A DNA stretch of 64,000 nt from the NCBI RefSeq assembly GCF_006539545.1, contig NZ_BJNF01000002.1:124001-188000 (forward strand), written 5' to 3'. Made by a program: the position numbers and the translations under genes. This document shows positions 16,876-25,468 of this stretch, in pieces. This DNA is from Nitrobacter winogradskyi. GTDB lineage: Bacteria > Pseudomonadota > Alphaproteobacteria > Rhizobiales > Xanthobacteraceae. Each line of letters starts with the position of its first letter. Position 1 is the stretch's first letter. Under the pieces are notes generated by a model. It saw only the letters and a program-made list of their open reading frames with translations, ran no database searches and had not been told where the DNA came from.

Positions 16876-19153
16876 AGTTCTTGCCTGGCTTCGGGATTGC
16901 CCGGTCGCCGGACGCGGTTGCCACATTCCTGGCGTCGCCGTTGGGGGAGGTGGGATTGAGGGCGTCCGAGCGCACCGGATTGACCGCCCCTCCAGCCGAG
17001 GTTTTTCCGATTGTGCGGGCTGCTTCATCAAGCATCTTTTCCACGCGGACCAGGATATCGGCTCCGCGCCTGGTCAGGATAGGCGGAGGCGCCGGGGTTG
17101 CATTGTCCTGGCTGTCGGCGGTTCTGGCGGTCATGCCTGCGGCCGGTTTCGTTGGCGTGGCAACACCGGGGATGTCCTTGATCTCGATGCCGCGATGCGC
17201 GGCTGCCATGATGTCGTGCCAGGTTTGGGCGGGCAGCGCGCCGCCGGTCAGGCGGTTGGTCGGTGAATAGTCGTCATTGCCGTACCAGACCCCGCATGCA
17301 AAATTGCCGGTGTAGCCAACGAACCATGCGTCACGATAAGCGTTGGTGGTGCCGGTCTTGCCCGCGGCGGGGATGCCGTCAAGGATCGCGCGGCGCGCGG
17401 TGCCTTCGCTGACCACATGACTCATCATGCCCGCCATGTCGGCGGCGACTGAAGGCGGAATGACTTGGCGCGGTTGGGGACCGTCGCGGTCGTAGCGCCA
17501 CACCAGATCGCCGGCGCCGGTGCGGACCTCGAGAACCGCATGGGGCGTCACCGCCTTGCCCTTGTTCGGGAACGTCGCATAGGCAACGGCATGTTCGAGC
17601 ACATTGACCTCGTCGGCCCCGATCGGCAGCGAGGGCGTATCGGGCAACGGCGTGACGATGCCGAACTTGCGAGCGACCTCGACGATCTTGGCGCGGCCCG
17701 CCTTGGCGGGATTCTTCGCGCCCTTGCCGAGCGCGATCGAGAGCTTCACCGGCACGACGTTGATCGAACGCGTCAGCGCTTGGGTCAGCGTCACCGTGCC
17801 GGAGTAGGAATGACCATAATTCTGCGGGCACCAGTTGCCGAGACAGACAGGACCGTCGACGATCTTGGATGTCGGCTTGAAGCCGTTGAGCAGCGCCGTG
17901 GTGTAGACATACGGCTTGAACGAGGATCCGGGCTGGCGCAGGGCGTCCGTCGCGCGATTGAACTGACTCGCGCCGTAATCGCGCCCGCCAACCATGGCGC
18001 GTATGCCGCCGTCGAGATCCGCCACAACCGTTGCCGCTTGCGTGGCGTGATAGTCGCGGCCGAACTGCCGCAACTGACTCTCGATCGCCTCTTCCGCCGC
18101 GTGCTGCACGTTCATGTCGATCGTGGTGCGCACGACAAATACGCGCTCGGTATAGGAGCGCGGAAAGGTCTCGACCAGCCTGCGCATTTCCTCGAATGCC
18201 CAGTCGAGATAATAATTCGGCGAGTTCTCGTCGCGGCGGTCGACCGCGGTGGCGGGATTGCGCCGCGCGCCGAACACCTGACCTTCGGTCATGAAGCCTG
18301 AATCGACCATGTTGTCGAGCACCTGGTTGGCGCGGGCGCGAGCGGCAGGCAGGTTGATGTGCGGGGCGTATTTGGTCGGCGCCTTGAACAGGCCGGCGAG
18401 CATGGCGGATTCGGCGAGATTGACGTCACGCACCGACTTGTTGAAATAGAAATGCGCCGCGCCGTCGACGCCGAAGGTTCCGCCGCCCATATAGGCCCGG
18501 TCGAGATACAGTTTCAGGATCTCGTTCTTGCTCAGCCGGGTTTCCAGCCAGACCGCGAGGAAGGCTTCATTGACCTTGCGCTCGATGGTGCGCTCATTGG
18601 AGAGGAAAAGGTTCTTGGCGAGTTGCTGGGTGATCGAGGAGCCGCCCTGCCGCACGCCGCCGGCTTGCGCGTTGGTCACCACCGCGCGGAAGGTGCCGCC
18701 GACGTCGATGCCGAAATGATTGTAGAAGCGGCGGTCTTCGGTCGCGAGCGTCGCCTTGATCAGGTTGTCCGGAAACTCCTCCAGCGGAATCGAATCGTTG
18801 TGTTTGATGCCGCGGCTGCCGATCGGATTGCCGTAGCGATCGAGGAAGGTCACCGCGAGATCGGATTTCTTCAGCCAGTCCTCGTCGGCGGTTTCGCGGA
18901 ACGCCGGTTGCGCCAGCGCCAGCAGGAGGATGAGACCGCCGAGACCCAGGGTCGCGGCTTCCGACAATGGCTCGACGAAGACCCAGCGTTTCCAATGGCC
19001 GACATAAAAGCGGTCCATGAAGGTGGAGAAGCGCTCATAAAGCTCGCGCGCGCCGACCGCTGATGAGAACAGGGTGGAATCGATGCGCGCGTCGAGATCC
19101 AGCATGATATGCCGGATTCGCTTCTTCCAATCGGGGGGCAGGATGTTGAGCAC
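16874..19153 (-). CDS. Class A penicillin-binding protein (PBP1A family)
   Basis: 759-residue bifunctional peptidoglycan synthase acting outside the inner membrane. After a cytoplasmic start and one membrane helix (about 68-82), the GT51 glycosyltransferase domain shows Glu139 in ATEDRRFYNHFG and RQGGSSITQQLAKNLFLS. The transpeptidase domain has SxxK with Ser410 (QPGSSFKPYVY), SxN (RSINVVPVK) and KTG with Lys599 (KTGTTNAYRDAWFVGYTG). The C-terminal 100 residues are a low-complexity tail. All catalytic motifs are intact. It is followed by a dispersed repeat and has no operon partner. Confidence 0.95.
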   Translation of the reverse strand: MLNILPPDWKKRIRHIMLDLDARIDSTLFSSAVGARELYERFSTFMDRFYVGHWKRWVFVEPLSEAATLGLGGLILLLALAQPAFRETADEDWLKKSDLAVTFLDRYGNPIGSRGIKHNDSIPLEEFPDNLIKATLATEDRRFYNHFGIDVGGTFRAVVTNAQAGGVRQGGSSITQQLAKNLFLSNERTIERKVNEAFLAVWLETRLSKNEILKLYLDRAYMGGGTFGVDGAAHFYFNKSVRDVNLAESAMLAGLFKAPTKYAPHINLPAARARANQVLDNMVDSGFMTEGQVFGARRNPATAVDRRDENSPNYYLDWAFEEMRRLVETFPRSYTERVFVVRTTIDMNVQHAAEEAIESQLRQFGRDYHATQAATVVADLDGGIRAMVGGRDYGASQFNRATDALRQPGSSFKPYVYTTALLNGFKPTSKIVDGPVCLGNWCPQNYGHSYSGTVTLTQALTRSINVVPVKLSIALGKGAKNPAKAGRAKIVEVARKFGIVTPLPDTPSLPIGADEVNVLEHAVAYATFPNKGKAVTPHAVLEVRTGAGDLVWRYDRDGPQPRQVIPPSVAADMAGMMSHVVSEGTARRAILDGIPAAGKTGTTNAYRDAWFVGYTGNFACGVWYGNDDYSPTNRLTGGALPAQTWHDIMAAAHRGIEIKDIPGVATPTKPAAGMTARTADSQDNATPAPPPILTRRGADILVRVEKMLDEAARTIGKTSAGGAVNPVRSDALNPTSPNGDARNVATASGDRAIPKPGKN

Positions 19154-19472
19154 CGGGGCCTGTGATCGATCTGCGGCATGGCGGCGCCTTTGATCCGGGA
19201 TGCCGCCGCCACCTCATGCAAGAACGTTACGGCAAACCCAAGGCACTCGTGAAGGCGTCTCCAAACTCCGCTGGAACGACGTTCAGGTATTCTCGGGGAA
19301 GCCGTTTTTCTTCTATCCGAGCGCGGGTGATAAACCAATGGCCGGCCGTGACGTCAGCCCGGCGCGGCCGCGCTCGCGGCGTCCCTGATCCCGCGTGGCG
19401 CGCTTGCGCGAAGTGCCGGCGAAGCCCATAGACGGAGATCGGCATTCTCTGACACAACCATCGGCGTACTCC
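19154..19472. other. Intergenic gap between divergent genes
   Basis: 319 bp separating the leftward penicillin-binding protein from the rightward UPF0260 gene. It must hold both promoters, but no clear -35/-10 pair, repeat or hairpin stands out. Open frames crossing it are shadows without ribosome sites. Confidence 0.5.
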
Positions 19473-19991
19473 ATGACCGAACGACCCGCGCAATCCTCGG
19501 AACAGAAGGGATTCTTCTGGAAGACCAAATCCTTGGATGAAATGTCGCCCGCCGAATGGGAAAGCCTGTGCGATGGCTGCGGGCGCTGCTGTCTGGAAAA
19601 ACTGGAGGACGAGGATACCGGCGACATTTACTTCACGCACGTCTCCTGCCGGCTTCTGGATGCCGGGCTCTGCGCCTGCAAGGATTATCCGAAGCGCTCC
19701 GAGCAGGTTCCGGATTGCGTCCGCCTGACCCCGGACAATGTCCGCACCCTGAACTGGCTGCCGCCGAGCTGCGGATACCGGCTGGTCGCGGAGGGGCGCG
19801 ATCTTTACTGGTGGCACCCGCTGATTTCCGGCGACCCCCATACCGTCCATGAGGCGGGTGTTTCGGTGCGCGGAAGGGTGCGTGGCACCGAGGACGAGAT
19901 TCCCGATTCCGAACTCGAGGATCACATCGTGCAGTGGCCGGTTCTGTTGCCGAAGCGCGCCCGGCTTCGCAAACCGCCACCCCGGCGTTGA
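19473..19991 (+). CDS. UPF0260 (YcgN-type) cysteine-cluster protein
   Basis: 172 residues from the ATG at 19473; the frame is open upstream but the shorter form matches the family length near 150. The hallmark cluster [16 protein letters not shown] followed by [17 protein letters not shown] and CGYRL is intact and may bind a metal or iron-sulfur cluster. The tail is basic ([13 protein letters not shown]). Cellular role of the family is not settled. Confidence 0.88.
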   Translation: MTERPAQSSEQKGFFWKTKSLDEMSPAEWESLCDGCGRCCLEKLEDEDTGDIYFTHVSCRLLDAGLCACKDYPKRSEQVPDCVRLTPDNVRTLNWLPPSCGYRLVAEGRDLYWWHPLISGDPHTVHEAGVSVRGRVRGTEDEIPDSELEDHIVQWPVLLPKRARLRKPPPRR

Positions 19992-20140
19992 CCCGTTCCG
20001 ATCACAGATTTGCGATCGTGGGTTGGTAATTTTTTTGTTGGCCCATCGCTGTCAGAAGGCTCTCGCCAACATTATAAAATAGCAAAGTAGAGAACCGCGG
20101 CAGCTTCCCGCGCCTTTGAGCCAGATCATATTCCGTCCGC

Positions 20141-21688
20141 ATGAATACCTATGAGCGCCTGGGTCGGGGTCGGTCCGGTCCCCCGATTTCGTCCGGCGAA
20201 GACGCGGCGCGCCCCGGTCTGGCTGAAGGTGAGGGCGATGCGCCGCCGGTCGTGGCGCCCGCCCAGCCGGGCGGGAGCGAGATCCGCACCATCCTGGTCA
20301 GCCTGATGCTGACCATGTTTCTCGCCGCCCTTGACCAGACCATCGTCGCAACCGCGCTGCCGACCATCGGCCGCGAGTTCCACGATGTCACCACGCTGGC
20401 ATGGATCATCACGGCCTATCTCCTGGCGTCGACAGCGGTCGCGCCCTTGTTCGGCACGCTGAGCGATATCTATGGTCGCCGCGCCATGATCGTCACCGCG
20501 CTCGGCCTGTTCATCGCGGGTTCGGTCCTTTGCGCGCTGGCGCAGAACATGACGACGCTGATCGTGGCGCGCGGCGTGCAGGGCATCGGCGGCGGCGGCA
20601 TCCTGCCTGTGGTGCAGACAATCATCTCCGATGTGGTGACGCCGCGGGAGCGCGGCCAGTATCAGGCTTATTTCAGCGGCGTGTGGACCGCGGCCGGCAT
20701 CGCCGGGCCGGTGCTGGGCGGCGTATTCGCCGAGCACTTGCACTGGTCGATGATCTTCTGGATCAACGTGCCGCTTGGATTCGTCTCGCTGGCGTTGCTG
20801 TTGCCGAAGATGGGCAGCATCCCGGTGTTTCACCGCCGCCGCAGAGTGGACTGGACCGGCGGCCTGCTGTTGATGACGTCGGCTGTGGTGTTCATGCTGG
20901 TGCTGACATGGGGCGGCAACCGTTTCGCCTGGCTCTCGCGGGAAATCGTCGCCATGCTGGGAGTCTCGCTGGCGCTCGCCGCGGTCTTCGTCTGGCACGC
21001 GCGCAAGGCGTCCGAACCATTCCTCCCGCTGTCGCTGATAGGCGGGTCGGTGGTCCCGTATGCGATAGCCGCGAGTGCTCTCGCGCTCAGTGCGATCATC
21101 GGGATCACCGTGCATCTGCCCTTGTATTATCAGGTCGTCCATCATCTCGGCGTCAGCGAATCCGGACTGGCGCTGATTCCGATCGCGGCGGTTTCGACCG
21201 GCGGCGCGATGCTTGCGGGCCGCGCCATGACGCATACCCTCCATTACAAACGGATCGCGATCGTCGGCACCGCTTTTGCGGCTGTGATGGCCGCGATCAT
21301 GGCTGCGGTGACGATGCCGCTATGGCCGCTGCTGGCGATGCTCTCGCTGTTCGCGTTCGGTCTTGGCACCATCTTTCCGGTCAGCGTGGTGTCGCTGCAG
21401 AATGCGGTGATGCGCGAGCAGGTCGGAACCGTCACCGGCGCGATGAATTTTTTTCGCGCGCTCGCCTGTTCCTTCGTCGTCGCCGCGTTCGCCGCCATCC
21501 TGCTGATGACGCTGGGAACCGACGCCATGATCGGCCATGAGGGCGGCGGCCGGATCAGTGCGATCCAGGCTTCGGACCTCACGACGGCGTTCCGTTATGT
21601 GTTCGCCGCCACGGCCGCGATGATGGCCGTCGCCGCGCTGCTCCTGGCGCGAATGGAAGAGCGGCCGCTCGCCGGCCCTTCGGCCTGA
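20141..21688 (+). CDS. MFS multidrug efflux transporter, DHA2 family
   Basis: 515 residues with about 14 membrane helices, a drug:proton antiporter of the inner membrane. Family signatures: LDQTIVATALPTIGREF in helix 1, DIYGRRAMIVTALGLFIAGS (motif A), and the antiporter motif C region AGPVLGGVFAEHLHWSMIFWINVPLG. No adaptor (HlyD-like) or regulator gene is adjacent, so it may act alone. Substrate cannot be told from sequence. Confidence 0.92.
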   Translation: MNTYERLGRGRSGPPISSGEDAARPGLAEGEGDAPPVVAPAQPGGSEIRTILVSLMLTMFLAALDQTIVATALPTIGREFHDVTTLAWIITAYLLASTAVAPLFGTLSDIYGRRAMIVTALGLFIAGSVLCALAQNMTTLIVARGVQGIGGGGILPVVQTIISDVVTPRERGQYQAYFSGVWTAAGIAGPVLGGVFAEHLHWSMIFWINVPLGFVSLALLLPKMGSIPVFHRRRRVDWTGGLLLMTSAVVFMLVLTWGGNRFAWLSREIVAMLGVSLALAAVFVWHARKASEPFLPLSLIGGSVVPYAIAASALALSAIIGITVHLPLYYQVVHHLGVSESGLALIPIAAVSTGGAMLAGRAMTHTLHYKRIAIVGTAFAAVMAAIMAAVTMPLWPLLAMLSLFAFGLGTIFPVSVVSLQNAVMREQVGTVTGAMNFFRALACSFVVAAFAAILLMTLGTDAMIGHEGGGRISAIQASDLTTAFRYVFAATAAMMAVAALLLARMEERPLAGPSA

Positions 21689-21712
21689 TCCGCGCGGAGC
21701 TTCGTCGGTAAA

Positions 21713-21781
21713 GCGTTTTCGAGCGAACCATGTCCTCGGACCCGACCCGGGGATGGAATCTGGTTTGCGTAAAGAAAACGC
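21713..21781. repeat. Dispersed palindromic repeat (GCGTTTTC...GAAAACGC)
   Basis: Inverted arms GCGTTTTC and GAAAACGC enclose about 50 bp with further internal pairing (GACCCGACCCGGGG). A partial relative lies at 15484-15526. This type is common between genes in the Bradyrhizobium group (recollection). Sits just downstream of the transporter gene. Confidence 0.65.
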
Positions 21782-21949
21782 GTCAAATCAAAAAGAGTAT
21801 GTTCTTTTGGACGAACTCAACAGCCCGGCCATGACGGATCAGCTTTAAGCATTCGTTCAGGGCGTCGCTTAGGGTCTGGGCAATCTTTCGCCTTTAAGTT
21901 GCAAAAAGGAACGCGGAATATCGCGGGATCCAGATAGCGGAGTTGGGCA

Positions 21950-22123
21950 TTGCGCCGCCTTGCAAAGTTTGCGTCGGAATTTCTGTGGGACACGTCAGGT
22001 GCGACGGCGATCGAATATGCGCTGATCGCTTCCGGCATCAGCATCGTCATCGTGGCCGCGGTGAGCGGCATCGGCGGTTCGCTCAGGGAGCGCTTCGACG
22101 CCCTGAACGGCTTGCTGAAATAG
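21950..22123 (+). CDS. Flp/Fap-type (type IVb) pilin
   Basis: 57 residues, started here at TTG 21950 after GGAG; no ATG is available before an upstream in-frame TAG. A short basic leader ends at Gly, giving the prepilin peptidase site SG|ATAIEYALIA with Glu at +5, followed by a hydrophobic helix (SGISIVIVAAVSGIGG). It would be processed by CpaA and assembled by a Tad machine. No tad/cpa genes are in the window, so it is an orphan pilin gene here. Confidence 0.85.
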   Translation: MRRLAKFASEFLWDTSGATAIEYALIASGISIVIVAAVSGIGGSLRERFDALNGLLK

Positions 22124-22160
22124 GTCCGGTGCGCGGTAAAGATTCCTAGGAAAAAATACC

Positions 22161-22189
22161 TTGACAGCGTGACGCTCCCGGAGTAGGTT
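22161..22189 (+). promoter_or_regulatory. Sigma-70-like promoter next to the prophage insertion
   Basis: TTGACA at 22161, 17 bp, then TAGGTT. The prophage inserted 38 bp further on, so whatever this promoter served is now separated from it by 40 kb. Moderate match only. Confidence 0.4.
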
Positions 22190-22221
22190 TACGCCATGCT
22201 CCACAGTTGCGCCGGAACATC

Positions 22222-22226
22222 ACACG
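22222..22226. repeat. Left target site duplication ACACG
   Basis: ACACG directly precedes the left terminus of the prophage and is repeated exactly at 62840-62844 directly after the right terminus, as expected for Mu-type transposition with 5-bp duplication. Confidence 0.9.
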
Positions 22227-22231
22227 TGTGA

Positions 22232-22251
22232 CGCGCAAGTTTGTATGGCAC
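22232..22251 (+). promoter_or_regulatory. Left-end transposase site L1
   Basis: CGCGCAAGTTTGTATGGCAC, starting 5 bp inside the left terminus. Matches L2, R1 and R2 under the consensus CGCGCAAnwTynnATGGCAC. Confidence 0.85.
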
Positions 22252-22347
22252 TAACCGGGATTGGCCGGGATTAGCCGAAGAAATACGGGAAGTGCCCGTC
22301 GTTGGCGGGTTTCTCCCGTTCTCGGCGGGCTTGGCGATCCCCCGGCG

Positions 22348-22367
22348 CGCGCAACTTCACATGGCAC
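22348..22367 (+). promoter_or_regulatory. Left-end transposase site L2
   Basis: CGCGCAACTTCACATGGCAC, same orientation as L1 and 116 bp from it. The wide L1-L2 spacing contrasts with the 22-bp spacing at the right end, the same left/right asymmetry as in phage Mu. Confidence 0.85.
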
Positions 22368-22420
22368 AGCCCGACGGGGCGATCTCAAGTAATCCCCGAA
22401 AAATCGCGGTTGGCCCGAGC

Positions 22421-22560
22421 AAGTGGGAAGAAATAACCGTCACGCGCTGGGTGGATTCCCACTTATGGGGTTACGCAAAAAATTCCAACAAATACAGGTG
22501 TTTCCTTCTGGGATGCGCCATCGGACCGCTATCCAAGTGGGAATCCTAAGTGGGAATCCT
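22421..22560. repeat. Cluster of four AAGTGGGAA repeats
   Basis: AAGTGGGAA at 22421, an inverted GGATTCCCACTT at 22453-22464, and a perfect tandem of AAGTGGGAATCCT at 22535-22547 and 22548-22560. The tandem covers the stop codon of the methylase gene. The cluster fills the non-coding left end between L2 and the first gene and could bind a regulator, enhancer protein or host factor. Confidence 0.65.
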
Positions 22561-23379
22561 CCGGCGGCAGAATCGGCGGCGCGAAATGATCAGCTCGCGG
22601 GCCGGGTGAGCGTTGGTCGATCGCGCCACCGTATAGGTCAATGAGACCGGTTTTATCGTGAATCCGGCGAAGGTTTTTCGGATATCCGGAACGTCGTTGA
22701 TCGAGAGAATGAAGTGGCCTTGAAGGCCTCTTAAAACGGCGGCCATCCGCTCGAACTCGACCCGATCGAACATTCCCGCGCCGTAGTCGTTCTCGCCGCC
22801 CCAATAGGGCGGATCGAGGTAGAACAGCGTGCCCGGCCGATCGTAACGCGCGATGAAATCAGCCCAGGGCAGGCACTCGATGACGACGCCGGCGAGCCGA
22901 TCATGCAGCGCGTCCAAAATCGGCGCGAGCTTCGTCACGTTGAATCGACCGCCAAGCGGATCGACTCCGAAGTTGCGACCCGCAACCTTCCCGCCGAACG
23001 CCGTCCGTTGAAGGTAAAGAAATCGCGCCGCGCGCTCCAGATCGGTCAACGTGCCCGGATCACTCGCCTTCAATCGCTCGAATTCCTGACGGCCCGTGAA
23101 CTGCCAGCGCAGCATGTCCATAAAGGGCACGTAATGGCGCTGGAGAATTCGAAAGAAGGTCGCGACGTCGCCGGATCGATCGTTGATGATCTCACCTCTC
23201 GGGGCGCGCGGGCGTCTGAGGAAGACGCCGCCCATTCCAACGAACGGCTCGGCATAGGTCTCATGGGGAATCCGGCTGATCCGGTCGACCAGCATCTTGG
23301 ATAACTTCTTCTTGCCACCGATATAACCGGCCGCCGGCTTAACCGGCGCGACGGCCCTGTAGACAACTCGCGACTCCAT
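22546..23379 (-). CDS. D12-class N6-adenine DNA methyltransferase
   Basis: 277 residues from ATG 23379; the frame opens earlier but the family N-terminus begins here. Motif I is KPAAGYIGGKKKL, followed by YAEPFVGMGGVFLRR, and the catalytic motif IV is DPPY (LFYLDPPYWGG). This class methylates adenine N6 (often GATC; specificity not readable). It is transcribed leftward downstream of the repressor, so it is likely expressed in the lysogen and could mark phage and host DNA. The stop codon is inside the tandem AAGTGGGAATCCT repeat. Confidence 0.9.
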   Translation of the reverse strand: MESRVVYRAVAPVKPAAGYIGGKKKLSKMLVDRISRIPHETYAEPFVGMGGVFLRRPRAPRGEIINDRSGDVATFFRILQRHYVPFMDMLRWQFTGRQEFERLKASDPGTLTDLERAARFLYLQRTAFGGKVAGRNFGVDPLGGRFNVTKLAPILDALHDRLAGVVIECLPWADFIARYDRPGTLFYLDPPYWGGENDYGAGMFDRVEFERMAAVLRGLQGHFILSINDVPDIRKTFAGFTIKPVSLTYTVARSTNAHPARELIISRRRFCRRRIPT

Positions 23380-23599
23380 CTCGTCAAAATACTCCGGCCT
23401 GCCTACCGTCGCTGTGCTGTGCACCCCGTGTGCAGCAGCGGCGGGTCGGCGAGAACGGATTCGGTCGTCGAGCGGGTCAGTCTGCCAGGATAGGCCCGCG
23501 GCTGTCAGCGTTCCCACAACGCTGATACCCCCGCCACTCCAAGGCAGAGGACACCAACCGCGTCTCGCAACGATTCTGCTTAATGGATGGTTGAACTGC

Positions 23600-24418
23600 T
23601 CAAAGGCTTCGTCCGGCCCACTTCACCCTCCCGAATATCCGCATCGGCAAATGCCGAGGCGCTTCCTCTGGAGGAAACAGCTCGCGATTGTCCGAGATCA
23701 TGATGACCGCGTCGCCAGTGCGGCGCAAACGTTTGACGTAGGCTTCGTTGCCGAGCCCGAATACGTAAATCTTGCCTTCCACGATCTCCACCGCCGCCGG
23801 CGACACGTCGACGAGCAGCGTATCGCCATCATGAATCGTCTCCTTCATGCTTTCGCCACTGGCTTCCATCAGGCGTGCGTGCTGCGGGGCGACGCCGACG
23901 TGAGCAAGAATCGCGCGGGGAAACCGGACGTGATCGGCGAGTTCGTCAAGGATCAGTGCGCCGCGCCCGGCGGCGGCCTTGAAAGCAAGCTTCTGGATTG
24001 GCACGTCGTCGGGATCGGCCTGCGGATTGTCCGGCGTAATCCGCACGAGCGGTGGTTGCCGCGCTTGAGCGCGCCCGGAAACGATCCAATCTACGGGAAG
24101 CATCGTTTCTGCTGCCAATGCGGCCACAGCGTCAACCGGAACCTTGGCTCCAGTACGATAGCGCGAGATCGCGTATCGAGCGCCGGAACCCATGAGGTTT
24201 TCTAGCTGCTCCGCGGGAATCAAAGTCGACACGATCGCTAGCCGATCTCCGACCGTGAGATGCGTCCAGTCGGGCAATGCGGCGTGATCAGGGACCTCCA
24301 TTAAAACCTTCGAAAATTCCCGAATCTGCTTAGCCGACAAGCGGTTCTTACCGATTTCGGCAAAATCATCGGCCTTGAAGATGGTTTCTGAGCCGAAATC
24401 GCTTGTCTTTTTTGCCAT
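23600..24418 (-). CDS. Prophage repressor with S24/LexA-type peptidase domain
   Basis: 272 residues from ATG 24418 (a GTG two codons upstream is possible). The N-terminal half contains an XRE-like helix-turn-helix region (about 60-115: QLENLMGSGARYAISRYRTG ... LPVDWIVSG). The C-terminal half is an S24 domain with nucleophile Ser190 (ASGESMKETIHDGD) and general base Lys229 (EAYVKRL), implying RecA-stimulated self-cleavage and SOS induction. It is divergent from the ner-like gene 71 bp away, the lysis-lysogeny switch position. Confidence 0.9.
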   Translation of the reverse strand: MAKKTSDFGSETIFKADDFAEIGKNRLSAKQIREFSKVLMEVPDHAALPDWTHLTVGDRLAIVSTLIPAEQLENLMGSGARYAISRYRTGAKVPVDAVAALAAETMLPVDWIVSGRAQARQPPLVRITPDNPQADPDDVPIQKLAFKAAAGRGALILDELADHVRFPRAILAHVGVAPQHARLMEASGESMKETIHDGDTLLVDVSPAAVEIVEGKIYVFGLGNEAYVKRLRRTGDAVIMISDNRELFPPEEAPRHLPMRIFGRVKWAGRSL

Positions 24419-24487
24419 TTTCACTCAACATTGCTTCGTTCGTTGCATTTCCGATGATTCTAACTTCATTCTTGAACCGAAATCGCT
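24389..24487. promoter_or_regulatory. Putative repressor operators, TGARCCGAAATCGCT repeat
   Basis: TGAGCCGAAATCGCT at 24389-24403 and TGAACCGAAATCGCT at 24473-24487, direct orientation, 84 bp start to start, 14 of 15 bases identical. The first lies within the repressor start region and the second touches the ner-like start codon, so binding could silence both divergent promoters. Confidence 0.5.
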
Positions 24488-24489
24488 CA

Positions 24490-24798
24490 ATGATGATCCC
24501 TCAAGGCTGGCATCGGGCCGACGTCGTAGCCGCAATTCATAAGCGCAATACGTCGCTCGCCGAATTGGCCCGCAACAACGGCTTGGCCGACGCCACTCTC
24601 CGAGCCGCCTTGTCTTACCCACGCAAGCCTTCCAACGAAATCATAGCTGATTTCCTTGGCAAAAATCTGCACGAGCTTTGGCCTCACTGGTTCGACAGTG
24701 AGGGAAATTTAATTGTCAAAACTCGTACCCGAAGCGCTGCTCAGAGGTCGACTCAGAAGCGTACAGCAAAACTGAGCCCGACCGGGGGGCGCGTATGA
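24490..24798 (+). CDS. ner: Ner/Nlp-family DNA-binding regulator
   Basis: 102 residues from ATG 24490. The core GWHRADVVAAIHKRNTSLAELARNNGLADATLRAALSYP ... IIADFLGKNLHELWPHWF (quoted in part) matches Mu Ner and the host SfsB/Nlp family, a helix-turn-helix regulator that turns down the early promoter and c gene. The tail is basic (RSAAQRSTQKRTAK). First gene of the rightward early operon; it overlaps the next gene by 4 bp (ATGA). Confidence 0.88.
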   Translation: MMIPQGWHRADVVAAIHKRNTSLAELARNNGLADATLRAALSYPRKPSNEIIADFLGKNLHELWPHWFDSEGNLIVKTRTRSAAQRSTQKRTAKLSPTGGRV

Positions 24799-25121
24799 CG
24801 ACGCGCCTCTGCCCCCATTGTGCAAAGTTGGTTGCGGATGAATTAGTCCCGGCCTTCGAACGCGCGCGCGCTGCATGGGGAAGCGATCTTCCCGACTGGG
24901 TTGAGGCGTTGGCGCGCGAGCTGGATCGTAGCGGATTTACGGGTCTATGGGCTGGTCGGCGCGCCATCCTGTCGCCGGCCGTGACTCGTTGCACGATCGA
25001 GAACCGTCTCCCCCCACACATCGATACAACGTCGATTGAAGCCCGCGTCCGCGCCGCGCTGATGGTGGGCGAAATCGAAGGTCTGATCTCGCGTCTTAAC
25101 GACGGAGACACGCATGCGTGA
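24795..25121 (+). CDS. Early protein, distant paralogue of the 29467 and 29844 genes
   Basis: 108 residues. An N-terminal CPHC motif is followed by RARAAWGSDLPDWVEALARELDRSG and SIEARVRAALM, the same pattern as in the proteins at 29467 and 29844, which suggests a family of small helical DNA-binding proteins used three times in this phage. Starts in the ATGA overlap with ner. Function unknown. Confidence 0.65.
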   Translation: MTTRLCPHCAKLVADELVPAFERARAAWGSDLPDWVEALARELDRSGFTGLWAGRRAILSPAVTRCTIENRLPPHIDTTSIEARVRAALMVGEIEGLISRLNDGDTHA

Positions 25122-25314
25122 CTCAGTCGAGATGACCGTCGATCTGCTCAACGTCGACGATGCCAGCCTCCTGGTCCGCGACCGCGCCACCGGCGTCGAG
25201 CACAGGCTCGGCTTCGAAGGCATCGCCATCGGCTCCAATTTCAACGGCGACGGCTACAGGCTGATCGTGCCGGCAGTGGTCGCCCTCGCCATGGGGATCA
25301 ACCATGCCGCGTGA
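25114..25314 (+). CDS. Small early protein (66 aa)
   Basis: Starts MRDSVEMTVDLLNVDDASLL, with GGAGA before the ATG. Strand-rich, acidic, no membrane segment. Overlaps both neighbours in the early operon. Not recognised. Confidence 0.6.
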   Translation: MRDSVEMTVDLLNVDDASLLVRDRATGVEHRLGFEGIAIGSNFNGDGYRLIVPAVVALAMGINHAA

Positions 25315-25468
25315 CCGCTTCGAGCTTCTCCGCTTCGTCGTCGCGCTGCTTGTCTTGGCCGGTTTCTCGCTCGCCGGCTTGATGGCCCGCATCAGCCACG
25401 ATCAAGGCTGCGTCGCGTCATCGACCCTCCGGCCGGCTATTGCCGTACACGTCGCGAGGCAGCCATGA
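25304..25468 (+). CDS. Small early membrane protein (54 aa)
   Basis: One hydrophobic helix (FVVALLVLAGFSLAGLMA) after a charged start MPRDRFELLR. Overlaps the upstream gene by 11 bp and the downstream gene by 4 bp (ATGA), which supports translation. Confidence 0.55.
   Translation: MPRDRFELLRFVVALLVLAGFSLAGLMARISHDQGCVASSTLRPAIAVHVARQP

Noticed and set aside
19227-19925. Leftward 232-codon ORF over the UPF0260 gene
   Set aside because: Opposite strand to the conserved cysteine-cluster protein; composition is that of a shadow frame.
22141-22226. Interrupted host gene at the prophage target
   Set aside because: Rejoining the flanks gives only very short frames (about 25 codons), so I see no evidence that a protein gene was broken.
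23414-24205. Rightward 263-codon ORF opposite the repressor
   Set aside because: Shadow of the S24 repressor, whose catalytic Ser/Lys motifs are on the other strand.
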